Assembly: GCA_937872165.1 (NCBI GenBank)
Contig: CALMOR010000045.1
Coordinates: 12,941 to 46,721 of the forward strand
Origin: an uncultured Burkholderiales bacterium
GTDB taxonomy: Bacteria > Pseudomonadota > Gammaproteobacteria > Burkholderiales > Burkholderiaceae_D
Length of the DNA stretch: 33,781 nt
Direction: 5' to 3'
Part shown: piece after piece, positions 1 to 10,067 of the stretch
How the letters are laid out: each line of letters opens with the position of its first letter
Numbering within the stretch: the first letter of the stretch is position 1
Position numbers and translations under genes: made by a program
Notes under the pieces: model-generated
What the model was told of the DNA's origin: nothing
Seen by the model: the letters and a program-made list of their open reading frames with translations, nothing else
Database searches by the model: none

Positions 1-1
1 C

Positions 2-589
2 GCGGGGGCGACCGACGTGTCGAAGGACGCGAGCGTGGCCGCGCTGCTGGCCGCGACCCTCGACGCGTTCGGCGACGTGCACGTCGTCGTCAACAACGCG
101 GGCGCCACGCATCGCAACCGGCCGATGCTCGAGGTCGACGAAGCCGAGTTCGACCGCGTCTACGCGGTCAATGTGAAGAGTCTTTACCTGACCGCGAAGC
201 ACTTCGTGCCGCACTTCCGCGCGCGCGGCGGCGGCGCGTTCGTCAACATCGCGTCGACCGCCGGCGTGAGACCGCGCCCCGGCCTCACCTGGTACAACGG
301 CAGCAAGGGCGCCGTCATCACGACGAGCCGCTCGATGGCGGCCGAACTCGGCCCCGACGGCATCCGCGTCAACTGCGTCAACCCCGTGATCGGCGCGACC
401 GGGCTGCTGTCGGAGTTCATGGGCGTCGAGGACACGCCGGAGAACCGGGCCCGCTTCATCGCGACGATCCCGATGGGCCGCTTCTCGACGCCGGAGGATG
501 TCGCCAACGCTTGCCTCTATCTCGCCTCGGAAGAGGCGCGCTTCGTCACCGGCGTGTCCATCGAGGTCGACGGCGGACGTTGCGTATGA
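2..589 (+). CDS. SDR family NAD(P)-dependent oxidoreductase (5' truncated by window edge)
   Basis: Frame is open to the window edge; NNAG motif (VVVNNAG), YNGSK (YxxxK) catalytic motif, GIRVNCVNP and C-terminal FVTGVSIEVDGG typical of FabG-like SDRs. Confidence 0.9.
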   Translation, partial: AGATDVSKDASVAALLAATLDAFGDVHVVVNNAGATHRNRPMLEVDEAEFDRVYAVNVKSLYLTAKHFVPHFRARGGGAFVNIASTAGVRPRPGLTWYNGSKGAVITTSRSMAAELGPDGIRVNCVNPVIGATGLLSEFMGVEDTPENRARFIATIPMGRFSTPEDVANACLYLASEEARFVTGVSIEVDGGRCV

Positions 590-685
590 CGCGTTCGTAA
601 GGGTTGTCCCGCACTCGACTCCGTTGCATCGACGCGCTCCGCTATGCAAGATGCGATGCGCCCACGAAAACCATCAGGAGACGAC

Positions 686-2014
686 ATGGCTGCCAACCTT
701 CTTTCCGGAAACGACCGGGCTCCGCTGCCGTCGTCGACTCTCGAGGAGTCGACCTACCGCAAGGTCGCGTGGCGACTCGTGCCGTTCCTGCTGATCTGCT
801 ACGTGGTCGCCTACCTCGACCGCGTCAACGTGGGCTTCGCGAAGCTGCAGATGCTGACCGACCTCAAGTTCAGCGAGACCGTATACGGCCTCGGCTCGGG
901 CATCTTCTTCATCGGCTACTTCCTCTTCGAGGTGCCGAGCAACGTCATCCTCCACAAGGTCGGCGCCCGCGTCTGGATCGCGCGCATCATGATCTCGTGG
1001 GGCGTGCTGTCGGCCTGCATGATGTTCGTGACCTCGCCGGTGATGTTCTACGTGGTGCGCTTCCTGCTCGGGCTGGCCGAGGCCGGCTTCTTCCCCGGCA
1101 TCATCCTCTATCTCACCTACTGGTATCCGGCCCATCGACGTGCACGGATCACCGCGTTCTTCATGACCGCGGTGGCGCTGTCGGGCGTCATCGGCGGCCC
1201 GCTGTCGGGCTGGATCCTGCGCGACTTCGGCGGACTGAACGGCTGGGCCGGCTGGCAGTGGATGTTTCTCATCGAAGGCGTCCCGTCGGTGCTGATCGGC
1301 ATCGTCGTCCTGTTCTATCTCGACGACCGCATCGACCATGCGAAGTGGCTTTCCGCGGACGAGAAGTCCCTGCTCGCGCGCAACATCGCGGCCGACAACG
1401 CGAACAAGGTCGACGTGCCGATCGCACGCATCCTCACGCAGGGCCGGGTCTGGCTGATGGGCCTCATCTACTTCTCGTTCGTGATGGGGCTCTACGGCAT
1501 CAGCTTCTGGCTGCCCACCATCATCAAGCAGACCGGCATCTCCGATGCCTTCGAGATCGGAGCGCTGTCGGCGATCCCGTGGCTCTTCGCGGTCGTCTCG
1601 ATGGTCTGGGTCGCGCGTCACGCCGACCGCACCGGCGAGCGTCGCTGGCACATCGCGATCCCGGGCCTGCTCGGTGCGGCGGGCCTGGTCCTCAGCGTGG
1701 TCTGGCGCGCGGACACGACGCTCGCGATGGCCGCACTCACGCTCGCGACGATGGGCATCCTCACCACGCTGCCTTCGTTCTGGAGCCTGCCGACCGCTTT
1801 CCTCGCCGGAACCGGCGCGGCCGCCGGCATCGCGCTGATCAACTCGCTCGGCAACCTCGCGGGCTTCGTGTCGCCGTTCGCGGTCGGCTGGTTGAAGGAC
1901 CTGACGTCGAGCACGAACTCGGGCATGTACCTGCTGGCCGCCTCGCTCGTGATGGGCGCGCTGCTGACGCTGTCGGTGCCGGCGCCCGCGGTATCGCCAC
2001 GACCGGCCGCCTGA
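686..2014 (+). CDS. MFS transporter, ACS (anion:cation symporter)-like family
   Basis: Multiple hydrophobic segments; YLDRVNVGFAKLQM near TM1 and G-x-FFPGIILYLTYWYP typical of ACS-family MFS permeases. AGGAG at 676-680 upstream of ATG at 686, so the ORF-track start at 644 is probably too early. Confidence 0.88.
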   Translation: MAANLLSGNDRAPLPSSTLEESTYRKVAWRLVPFLLICYVVAYLDRVNVGFAKLQMLTDLKFSETVYGLGSGIFFIGYFLFEVPSNVILHKVGARVWIARIMISWGVLSACMMFVTSPVMFYVVRFLLGLAEAGFFPGIILYLTYWYPAHRRARITAFFMTAVALSGVIGGPLSGWILRDFGGLNGWAGWQWMFLIEGVPSVLIGIVVLFYLDDRIDHAKWLSADEKSLLARNIAADNANKVDVPIARILTQGRVWLMGLIYFSFVMGLYGISFWLPTIIKQTGISDAFEIGALSAIPWLFAVVSMVWVARHADRTGERRWHIAIPGLLGAAGLVLSVVWRADTTLAMAALTLATMGILTTLPSFWSLPTAFLAGTGAAAGIALINSLGNLAGFVSPFAVGWLKDLTSSTNSGMYLLAASLVMGALLTLSVPAPAVSPRPAA

Positions 2015-2021
2015 CGCGAGG

Positions 2022-3272
2022 TCAGCGTCCGACCTGCGAAGTGGCCGCGGCGCGAAAATGCTCGCGGCTCTTCTCGGGCTCGTCGATCTGCTCGAAGACG
2101 CGCCCGAGCTCGTAGTGGATCAGCGTGGCGAGGCGCGCGTCGGGCGCGATCTCGAGCGCGGCCCCGAGCGCCGTCTGCGCCTTGCCCCACAGCTTCTCGC
2201 GCGCGCACAGGGTCCCCAGCGCATAGAAGGCCGACGCGTCGTCGGGATGCTCGCGAGTCCATCGTTCGGCCCGCTCGATCTGCGGCCGGGGATCGTCGGG
2301 CTGCGAGGACTTCGGATCGCGTGACCGGGACGGCGCCGTGAACAGCGCGTTGACCGCTTCGTCGCCGCTCCGCGCGTATTCCTCGACGAGCCGCGCGTCC
2401 CACTCGGCGACGAGCGCGTTCTCGATCACGACGCGGGCCTGGTACCCGAGGCCGGCCGCGTTGAAGGCCTGCGCCGCGACCAGCGCAACGTCGCCGAGCC
2501 GCTTGTCGACGTTGGGGACGCTCTGCCACAGCGCGAGCAACGCGTGCGAGTCGTCGCCGCGGGCCGCCAGCAGCGCGCGGTACGCGAGCATCTTGATCCG
2601 ACGCGCGGCCGCCGGGTGCAGCGCATCGCGCTTGTTCAACGTCCGCAGCAGCTTCAGCACCGCGTCCCACTCGCCGGCGTACTGATGGGCCTTGAGGCCG
2701 AGCCGCAACGACTGGATGTGGCGTGCGCCGGCCGCGTGCAACTGTTCGACGACCGCCAGCGCCCGCGTTCCGTCGCGCGCGTCGACGAGACACTCGGCCT
2801 CGGTCATCAGCTTCGCGGCCCGCAAGCCGGGGTCGGCCTCGGCCCGTCGCAGCCAGTCGTCACGACGTCCGTACTCCCGCATGCGATGAGCCGAGCGTGC
2901 GGCGACCAGTGCCGCCAGGCCCGCCGTCTCCGGCAGCTCCTGCGCCTCCTCCGCATCGCGCTCCGCATGCCCGTAACGTCCCTCGAAGTGCGCCTGCAAC
3001 GCGCTCCTCAAAGCCTTCGACGCGCGCTTCTCGCTCTGCCGTTGGCGGTAGAGCGCGACGCGCTGCGGCATCCGCACCGTCTTGTCGGCGATGCGGATCA
3101 GCGCGTACAACACGATGAACGCGACGACCGCGATCAGCAGGAAGAGGTTGAGCGACAGGTCGACCCGATACGGCGGATAGAACAGCACCACGTTGCCGGG
3201 GTCGACGCTCAAGGCCAGCGCGAGGCCGACCGCGGCCGCGAACACGACGACGCCGATCAGGAAGAAGCGCAT
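2022..3272 (-). CDS. hemY: HemY-like heme biosynthesis-associated TPR membrane protein
   Basis: Two N-terminal TM segments followed by TPR-like helices; position directly after hemX. Confidence 0.85.
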   Translation of the reverse strand: MRFFLIGVVVFAAAVGLALALSVDPGNVVLFYPPYRVDLSLNLFLLIAVVAFIVLYALIRIADKTVRMPQRVALYRQRQSEKRASKALRSALQAHFEGRYGHAERDAEEAQELPETAGLAALVAARSAHRMREYGRRDDWLRRAEADPGLRAAKLMTEAECLVDARDGTRALAVVEQLHAAGARHIQSLRLGLKAHQYAGEWDAVLKLLRTLNKRDALHPAAARRIKMLAYRALLAARGDDSHALLALWQSVPNVDKRLGDVALVAAQAFNAAGLGYQARVVIENALVAEWDARLVEEYARSGDEAVNALFTAPSRSRDPKSSQPDDPRPQIERAERWTREHPDDASAFYALGTLCAREKLWGKAQTALGAALEIAPDARLATLIHYELGRVFEQIDEPEKSREHFRAAATSQVGR

Positions 3273-3307
3273 CGCTGGCTCGCGTCAGTCGACGACCGCG
3301 AGGCCGT

Positions 3308-4450
3308 TCAACGCTGACCCTTGACGTTGCGCGCGGCCGTGAGGCTCTCGGCGAGCGTCGGCACCTCGATGACCGTGTTGGCGCTCTGCACCTGCTTCAG
3401 CAGCGCCAGCGCCGCGAGCGTCTGGCGCGAGCGCAGGTCGAAGTACTTGTTCAGCGCCTCCTGCACGTGCAGCAGGTCGGAGCGATAGGTCGACTCCTGG
3501 CGCGCCAGCAGCGCGAGCCGCGCGTTGAGAAGCCGCAGCTTCAGGTTCTCGCGCACGAAGTAGGTCTGCGTCGGCGCGAGCAGCAGCGCGTCGGGCTCGT
3601 TGACTTCGCGCACACGGACCAGCTGGCCGAACTTCTGCCAGGCCTCGGCTCCGAGGTAGCGCGCCTGGTCCTGCAGCCGATCGACCCAGCCGCCAGTCGC
3701 GCCGTCGCCCGGCTTCCCGCTGCGGTCGAGCGGCTCCGCGTCGAGCCGGGGACGCGGCGCCGGCTTCTCGTCGGACAGCAGCGGCAGGCTGTCGACCATG
3801 CCGACGATGCTGTCGATGCGCAGCGCGTTGCCGGCGAGGTCGACCGACGGGAGAGCCTTGAGCCGCTCGAGGTCCTTCGCGATCGCACGACGCAGCACGA
3901 TGAACTGGGGGCGCTCGGTGCGGGCCACGCGTTGGTCCGCGTTCTGCAGCGCGATGATCGCGCCCTGCACGTTGCCGGCGAGCTGCAACTGCTGCGACGC
4001 GACCGCGAGGATCTGCTCGACCTCGGCCAGCGCCCAGTCGTCGCGCGTCCGCGCGAGGTCCGCGTAGAGCTGCTCGAGCGACGCCTGCTGGCTCTGCGAA
4101 TCGGCGACGCGCGCCTCGACCGCGCCGAGCTTGGTCGCGTTCGACAGCGCCTGGTCCTGCGCCTGTCGGGCAGCTGCCTGGGCGGCCCGGCTCGTGACGC
4201 TGTCTTCCTGGATGCGTCGCGCGAACTCGCGTTCGCTGCGATCTAGACGGTTGGCCGCGAGGAACCACAGCGCGAGCGCGATCGCGAACACGAGGCCGAA
4301 GCCGACGACGAGCCAGACGACGATCGAGCGACGCAGGCGGCGCAATTCGTCGGCCGCCCGCACCTGCGCGGGGTCGACCACCGGCAGCGCGACGGAGGTC
4401 GCGACGGCGCCTTGAAGGGGAAGCGGAGGGCTGCTGGACACCGGCGTCAT
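3308..4450 (-). CDS. hemX: HemX-like protein (putative uroporphyrinogen-III C-methyltransferase family)
   Basis: Single TM near N-terminus (IVVWLVVGFGLVFAIALALWFLAA), coiled-coil, conserved WALAEVEQILAVASQQLQLAGN; ATG at 4450 overlaps hemD stop (ATGA). Confidence 0.87.
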   Translation of the reverse strand: MTPVSSSPPLPLQGAVATSVALPVVDPAQVRAADELRRLRRSIVVWLVVGFGLVFAIALALWFLAANRLDRSEREFARRIQEDSVTSRAAQAAARQAQDQALSNATKLGAVEARVADSQSQQASLEQLYADLARTRDDWALAEVEQILAVASQQLQLAGNVQGAIIALQNADQRVARTERPQFIVLRRAIAKDLERLKALPSVDLAGNALRIDSIVGMVDSLPLLSDEKPAPRPRLDAEPLDRSGKPGDGATGGWVDRLQDQARYLGAEAWQKFGQLVRVREVNEPDALLLAPTQTYFVRENLKLRLLNARLALLARQESTYRSDLLHVQEALNKYFDLRSRQTLAALALLKQVQSANTVIEVPTLAESLTAARNVKGQR

Positions 4451-5298
4451 TCTATCGCCGCGAGGATGCCGCGATCCCCCGGCGCGCACAGCGATACCCG
4501 GGAGAAGCCCGCCTGCCGCGCCTTCTCGACGATGCGTCGATGGGGCGCGAGCACGAGCTGATCGAACAGCCAGGCACGCGCCGCGGTCGCGCCGCCGTCG
4601 ATCGCGCCCGCGAGCGCCTGTTCGACGATCGGCGGCAGGTTCGCCACGCCCTCCGAGCTCGTGACGATGAAGACCGCCGGATCGCGCGCGGCGACGAGCC
4701 GCAGCAGCGCCCGGCTCGCGTCGGTGTCGGCGACCGGACGCGTCCGTCGATAGGCCTCGACCTCGTCGACGGCGATGCCGAGCGCGCGCAGGCGATCGGC
4801 CAGCCAGCCGCGTCCCCCGTTGCCGCGCAGGATCAGCACCCGTCCCGCGAAGCCGTGCGTCAGGCCGAGCGCGTCGTCGAGCGCGTCGAACAGCGCTTCG
4901 GAGTCGAAGCGTTCGCCGCCCTCCTTCGACGCGGGCACGACGATCGTCCGCCCGGGTCCGGCGATGCCGAAGTCGTGCAGCGTCTCGACGCTGCCCGGCC
5001 CCATCACGCCGATCGCCGTCGACGTCGGCCACGGCGAGGCGCGATGCGCGAGCGCGCGACGGATCGCATTGGGGCTGACGAACGTGACGAGGCGATAGTC
5101 GTCGATGCGAGCCATCGTCGCGAGGAGCGACGCGTCGTCGTCCACCGCCTCGATCGCGAGCACCGGCAACGCGACGACCTTGCGGCCGCGGGCCTCGAGA
5201 ATGTCGACGAGGCGACGCGCCTCGGGCATCGGCCGCGTCACGACCAGCGTCGCCGTCGGATCGATCGGCAGCGCGAGATCGATCGCTCCGGCGACCAC
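4447..5298 (-). CDS. hemD: Uroporphyrinogen-III synthase
   Basis: VVTRPMPEARRLVDILEARGRKVVALPVLAIE and VFIVTSSEGVANL motifs; lies between hemC and hemX. Start inferred as GTG at ~5298. Confidence 0.87.
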   Translation of the reverse strand: MVAGAIDLALPIDPTATLVVTRPMPEARRLVDILEARGRKVVALPVLAIEAVDDDASLLATMARIDDYRLVTFVSPNAIRRALAHRASPWPTSTAIGVMGPGSVETLHDFGIAGPGRTIVVPASKEGGERFDSEALFDALDDALGLTHGFAGRVLILRGNGGRGWLADRLRALGIAVDEVEAYRRTRPVADTDASRALLRLVAARDPAVFIVTSSEGVANLPPIVEQALAGAIDGGATAARAWLFDQLVLAPHRRIVEKARQAGFSRVSLCAPGDRGILAAIE

Positions 5299-5303
5299 GC
5301 GCG

Positions 5304-6272
5304 TCAGAGCGCTTCGATGAGCGCCAGTGCGCCCTGATCGACGAGCAGCTCGCCGACGCGATGGCCGAGGGCTTCGGCCTGTTCGATCTCGTCGGCCGCG
5401 TCGCCGCGCGAACCACGACCCATGCGGACCATCGACGATGCGGTCATCAGCATCGAACCGTCGGGACGGCCGAGGACCGCGGACAGGTCGAGCTGCTCGT
5501 CCGAGGTCCACGTCGCGTGCGCTCCGAGCGGCATCGTGCAGTTGCCGCCGAGCGCGCGCGAGACCGCACGTTCGGCGAACACCGCGAGCGCGGTGCGGCG
5601 ATCGTGCAGCGGGGCGAGCAGCGCGACGAGATCGGGACGATCGGCGCCGGTCTCGATCGCGAGCGCGCCCTGCCCGGGCGACGGCAGGCTCTGCTCGACA
5701 TCGAGCTTGACGCGGATGCGCGACGCGAGGCCGAGCCGCACGAGGCCCGCGGTGGCCAGCAGCATCGCGTCGAAGTCGCCGCGGTCGAGCTTGTCGAGGC
5801 GGGTGCCCACGTTGCCGCGGACCGGCACGATGCGCACGTGCGGGTAGGCCGCGCGGAACTGCGACTCGCGCCGCAGGCTCGCGGTGGCGACGACCGCGTC
5901 CGCGGGCAAGGCATCGGGCGTCTCGTAGCGATTCGACACGAAGGCGTCGGTCGCGTCCTCGCGCGGCAGGATGGCCGCGAGCGTCAGGCCCGCGGCCAGC
6001 GTCATCGGCACGTCCTTCAGCGAATGGACCGCGAGGTCGGCCCTGCCCTCGAACAGCGCCGCCTCGAGTTCCTTGACGAAGAGTCCCTTGCCGCCGACCT
6101 TCGACAGCGTCCGGTCGAGGATCTGGTCGCCCTCAGTCGTCATGCCGCTGATGCCGACCTCGAGGCCGGGGTGCAGGCGTTGCAGCTCCGCACGGACGTG
6201 CTCGGCCTGCCACATCGCGAGCCGGCTCTCGCGCGTCGCGATGACGACGCGTCCGGATGCACCGGTCGTCAT
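5304..6272 (-). CDS. hemC: Porphobilinogen deaminase (hydroxymethylbilane synthase)
   Basis: [64 protein letters not shown] (cofactor Cys). Confidence 0.96.
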   Translation of the reverse strand: MTTGASGRVVIATRESRLAMWQAEHVRAELQRLHPGLEVGISGMTTEGDQILDRTLSKVGGKGLFVKELEAALFEGRADLAVHSLKDVPMTLAAGLTLAAILPREDATDAFVSNRYETPDALPADAVVATASLRRESQFRAAYPHVRIVPVRGNVGTRLDKLDRGDFDAMLLATAGLVRLGLASRIRVKLDVEQSLPSPGQGALAIETGADRPDLVALLAPLHDRRTALAVFAERAVSRALGGNCTMPLGAHATWTSDEQLDLSAVLGRPDGSMLMTASSMVRMGRGSRGDAADEIEQAEALGHRVGELLVDQGALALIEAL

Positions 6273-6285
6273 CGCCTCGCGCCGG

Positions 6286-7554
6286 TCATGGATAGAGGCC
6301 ACGCCTCTCGCGCGCCTGCAGCACGCGCGTGCAAGCGACCACGAACGCCGCGGTGCGCAACGGGATGCCGTGATGCTCGCCCATCTCCCAGATGCGCTTG
6401 TAGGCATCGACCATGATCTTGTCGAGCCGCACGTTGATCTCGTCCTCGCTCCAGAAGAAGGAGCTGAAGTCCTGCACCCATTCGAAGTACGAGACCGTCA
6501 CGCCACCGGCGTTGGCGATGACGTCCGGCACGACCATGATGCCGCGCTCGCCGAGGATGCGGTCGCCGTCCGGCGTCGTCGGGCCGTTGGCGCCCTCGAG
6601 GACCATCTTCGTGCGGATGCGCTCGGCCCGCTCGCGCGTGATCACGCTCTCGAGCGCCGCGGGGATGAGGATGTCGGTCTCGATGTCCCAGAAGTCCTCG
6701 TCGGCGATGCGGTCGCCGCCCTTGAAGCCGCCGATGCCGCCATGCGCCGCGACCTCGGCGAAGAGGCCCGGCAGGTCGAGCCCGTGGCCGTTGAACACGG
6801 TGCCGGTATGGTCCTGGACGCAGACGATCTTCGCGCCGCTGCCGACGAACAGTTCGGCGGCGGCCGAACCGACGTTGCCGAAACCCTGGACCGCGACCCG
6901 CGCGTCGTCGATCGAGACGTTCATGCGCCGAGCGGTCTCGCGGCCGACGACGAACACGCCGCGGCCGGTCGCCTTGACGCGGCCGAGCGAACCGCCGAGC
7001 TCGATCGGCTTGCCGGTGACGACGCCGGTCGCGGTCGCACCGACGTTCATCGAGTACGTGTCCATCATCCACGCCATGATCTGCGGATTGGTGTTGACGT
7101 CGGGCGCGGGGATGTCCGAATGCGGACCGATGATCAGACCGATCTCGCTCGTGTAGCGTCGCGTGAGCTTCTCGAGTTCCTTCAGCGACAGCGTCTTCGG
7201 GTCGACGCGGATGCCGCCCTTGGCTCCGCCGTACGGCAGGTTGACCGCGGCGCACTTGACCGTCATCCACGCCGACAACGCCATCACCTCCTCGAGCGTC
7301 ACGTCGGGATGGAAGCGCACGCCGCCCTTGCCCGGCCCGCGCGACAGGTTGTGCTGGACGCGATAGCCCTCGAAGTGCGAGACCGTGCCGTCGTCGAGTT
7401 CGATGGGGATGTCGACGATCAGCGCGCGCTTCGGCCGCTTCAGCGTCTCGGACCAGCGCGCCAGATCGCCGAGGTACGGCAGGACGCGGTCGACCTGAGA
7501 CAGATACGTGGCCCAGGGACTGTCGGGGGCCTGGTTGACGAACGAGAGGTTCAT
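6286..7554 (-). CDS. gdhA: Glu/Leu/Phe/Val dehydrogenase (glutamate dehydrogenase)
   Basis: [47 protein letters not shown] and [15 protein letters not shown] Rossmann motif; ATG at 7554 (MNLSFVNQ) chosen over the upstream ORF start. Confidence 0.94.
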   Translation of the reverse strand: MNLSFVNQAPDSPWATYLSQVDRVLPYLGDLARWSETLKRPKRALIVDIPIELDDGTVSHFEGYRVQHNLSRGPGKGGVRFHPDVTLEEVMALSAWMTVKCAAVNLPYGGAKGGIRVDPKTLSLKELEKLTRRYTSEIGLIIGPHSDIPAPDVNTNPQIMAWMMDTYSMNVGATATGVVTGKPIELGGSLGRVKATGRGVFVVGRETARRMNVSIDDARVAVQGFGNVGSAAAELFVGSGAKIVCVQDHTGTVFNGHGLDLPGLFAEVAAHGGIGGFKGGDRIADEDFWDIETDILIPAALESVITRERAERIRTKMVLEGANGPTTPDGDRILGERGIMVVPDVIANAGGVTVSYFEWVQDFSSFFWSEDEINVRLDKIMVDAYKRIWEMGEHHGIPLRTAAFVVACTRVLQARERRGLYP

Positions 7555-7757
7555 GATTTTCTTGTGCGAGGCGCGCCGCGCGAGTCTCGGCGCCGTCCCC
7601 CGAAAAGGCAGGCCGCGACGATACAGCAATCATCCGGCGATGTCGCGAACGCGGGGCCCCGATCGCGGTGTGCGCACCGGCGGTCGCTACCGACACCGAA
7701 GGATAGAATCCGGGGCTCGATTCCCGTGCCTTTCCCGCTCACCTTCCGGTTCCCGCC

Positions 7758-8684
7758 ATGACCTACTGCGTCGCGATGCGACTCGACGAAGGACTCGTCT
7801 TCCTGGCCGACTCGCGTACCAACGCAGGGGTCGACCACGTCAGCACCTTCCGCAAGCTGACGGTCTACGAGCGACCCGGCGACCGGGTCGTCACGTTGAT
7901 GACGTCGGGCAACCTCGCCGCGGGGCAGGCCGTGCGTCAGCTCGTGTCGGAGACCAGCGACGCCGACGGCCTCAACATCTGGAACGCGAAGAACCTGTTC
8001 GATGTCGCGCGCATCGTCGGCGACGCGGTCCGCAAGGTCCGCGCCCGCGACGCGGCCGCGCTCGAGGAGGCCGGCCTCGACTTCACGATGAGCATCATCG
8101 TCGGCGGCCAGATCAGGGACGAGCATTGCCGCCTCTTCCTCGTGTATTCGGCCGGCAACTTCATCGAGGCGCTGGCCGAGAGCCCCTACTTCCAGATCGG
8201 CGAGTCCAAGTACGGCAAGCCGGTCATCGACCGCATGATCACGCCGCGGTCCACGCTCGAGGAAGGCGTCAAGTGCGCGCTGGTGTCGATGGACTCGACG
8301 ATGCGCTCGAACCTGTCGGTCGGGCTGCCGCTCGACCTGCTGTGCTACGAGGCGGGGCGGCTCGCGGTCACGCGCTTCGCGATGATCGATGCGAACAACG
8401 AGTACTTCCGCATGATCCACGACACGTGGGGCGAGCGGATGAAGCAGATCTTCCTCGAGATCCCGGCGCCGAAGTGGGACGCGGCCGGCGCGCTCGAGGA
8501 CGCGTCGACCGAACCCACGCGCATGGCCGGCAGCACCTACTCGACGCAGTCGGATGCCCGCCAGCCGCGCGCGGCGCCGATGCGCGCGCTGCCGCCGGCG
8601 GACATCGACACGAGGATCGCGCAGCCGCGCGAGGAAGTGCAGACGCTGGCCGAAGACCGCGAGCACGGGCCGCAGTCCGAATGA
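7758..8684 (+). CDS. Anbu-type (proteasome/HslV-like) Ntn-hydrolase, 'proteasome-type protease'
   Basis: MTYCVAMRLDEGLVFLADSRTNAGVDHVSTFRKLTVYE: Thr directly after Met as candidate nucleophile, D and K at positions expected for the proteasome beta fold; matches Anbu/BPH family. Confidence 0.88.
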   Translation: MTYCVAMRLDEGLVFLADSRTNAGVDHVSTFRKLTVYERPGDRVVTLMTSGNLAAGQAVRQLVSETSDADGLNIWNAKNLFDVARIVGDAVRKVRARDAAALEEAGLDFTMSIIVGGQIRDEHCRLFLVYSAGNFIEALAESPYFQIGESKYGKPVIDRMITPRSTLEEGVKCALVSMDSTMRSNLSVGLPLDLLCYEAGRLAVTRFAMIDANNEYFRMIHDTWGERMKQIFLEIPAPKWDAAGALEDASTEPTRMAGSTYSTQSDARQPRAAPMRALPPADIDTRIAQPREEVQTLAEDREHGPQSE

Positions 8685-8688
8685 GCAA

Positions 8689-8707
8689 GGCGGGCCCGCG
8701 GCCCGCC
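8689..8707. terminator. GC-rich hairpin between convergent genes (possible terminator)
   Basis: GGCGGGC-CCGCG-GCCCGCC perfect 7-bp stem just after the Anbu stop; no T-tract on either strand. Confidence 0.35.
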
Positions 8708-8735
8708 GTCTCGTAGCCCCGCCGAGCCCTCTGCG

Positions 8736-9593
8736 TCAGGCCGCGAGTTGCAGGCCGGCCCCGGTCGGCGTGTCGCCGGTCTGCTGCGCGCTGGTGCCGT
8801 CGCTGACGACCTCGCGGATGTTCGGCTGGATGTCGGTCATCCGCGCCGGACCGTAGATGGTCGCGAAGGCCACGTCCATCGCGTCGGGTCCCGACGCGAT
8901 CCGCACCACGTTCTCGACCGGCGCGAGTCCGGTCGGATCGAACAGGATCCAGCGGCCGCCCAGGTAGGCCTCGAAGATCGCGTGGAAGTCGGGCGGCGGC
9001 TCCTCGAACTCGACATAACCGACGACGAAGCGGGCGGGGATGTTGAGCGCCCGGCACATCGTGATCGCGACATGCGCGAAGTCGCGGCAGACGCCGACGC
9101 GGTTGGCGAGCACGTCGCGCGCCGTGGTGGTCACGTCGGACTGACCGACCTGATAGATGATGTGCTCGCGCACCCAGGCCACGATCGCCTCGACCCGGCC
9201 GTGGCCGCGCGGCAGATGACCGAAGGTCCGCTGCGCCATCCCCGACAGCACGTCGGACTCGCAGTAGCGGGTCGGCAGCAGGTACTGCATCACCTCGTCG
9301 GGCAGTTCCGCGATCGACAGCTCGGGCGCCTGCCGGTCCGGCTCCTGGAAGCGGCGGACCACCCGGGCGCGATAGACGATCGACGTGGTGCCGGCCTCCG
9401 CATGGACGCGCAGCGAACGGTTGTGCGAATTCGGCGGAAGGTATTCGCGCGGCACCGCGATCGACGGCGATACGTCGAAGGATTCGGAGAGGATCGTGTG
9501 CTCCGCGATGCGGGCCGCCTCGATCTGGAAGAAGAACTCCGCAGGCCCGTTGACTTCGTAGACGAGCTTGCAGTCGATGTCGAATGTTTTCAT
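8736..9593 (-). CDS. Transglutaminase-like cysteine protease family protein
   Basis: Catalytic-core motifs: NRVGVCRDFAHVAITMCRALNIPARFVVGYV (Cys), DFHAIFEAYLGGRWILFDPTGL (His/Asp). ATG at 9593 (MKTFDIDCKLVYE). Confidence 0.88.
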   Translation of the reverse strand: MKTFDIDCKLVYEVNGPAEFFFQIEAARIAEHTILSESFDVSPSIAVPREYLPPNSHNRSLRVHAEAGTTSIVYRARVVRRFQEPDRQAPELSIAELPDEVMQYLLPTRYCESDVLSGMAQRTFGHLPRGHGRVEAIVAWVREHIIYQVGQSDVTTTARDVLANRVGVCRDFAHVAITMCRALNIPARFVVGYVEFEEPPPDFHAIFEAYLGGRWILFDPTGLAPVENVVRIASGPDAMDVAFATIYGPARMTDIQPNIREVVSDGTSAQQTGDTPTGAGLQLAA

Positions 9594-10067
9594 GGAGGAT
9601 CGCCGTGACCGGTTCGGCAAAAGGGCAGCGATTCTAATGGAGCGCCGGACCCGGCTGCGCATCGTCGCGAAAACTCAGCCCGCGTCCTACCGGGTCCACG
9701 GCCATGCGGAACCGTCTCGCGGCTACGGCAGCTCGGCCGTCGCTTCCGAAGAGACCGACCTCGGCGACCCGCTCTCCGTCGCCCTCGTCCGGCGCGCGAC
9801 GACGCGTCGGGCCAGGGCGTTCGCGGGGCGTTCCGCGACGGCATGGATCGGCAGCGCGCAAGCGATCGATGCGATCGCGGAGACCGCCACGTGGACGGCC
9901 AGCGGCAGCTGCGCCAGTTGCGGACGAGTCGCGACCAGCCGGGCGATCGGTCGTCGGGGCGCAGCGTGGGAAGATAGCGGAAGCGCGAACCGGTGGGCTT
10001 CGCTCGACCGACGACGCTTTCTATGCGATGCGATCCTCGATCGTCGCGCTCTCACGGAAAACCATCA

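Noticed and set aside
604-2115. 503-aa + ORF overlapping the MFS transporter
   Set aside because: Out-of-frame, Arg-rich; the overlapping frame encodes a clear MFS permease with an RBS.
4451-5416. N-terminal extension of the hemX ORF (ORF track 3308-5416)
   Set aside because: The extension is an out-of-frame read of hemD; true HemX starts at MTPVSSSPP (4450).
5971-7761. 596-aa + ORF across hemC/gdhA
   Set aside because: Shadow ORF of gdhA and hemC on the opposite strand.
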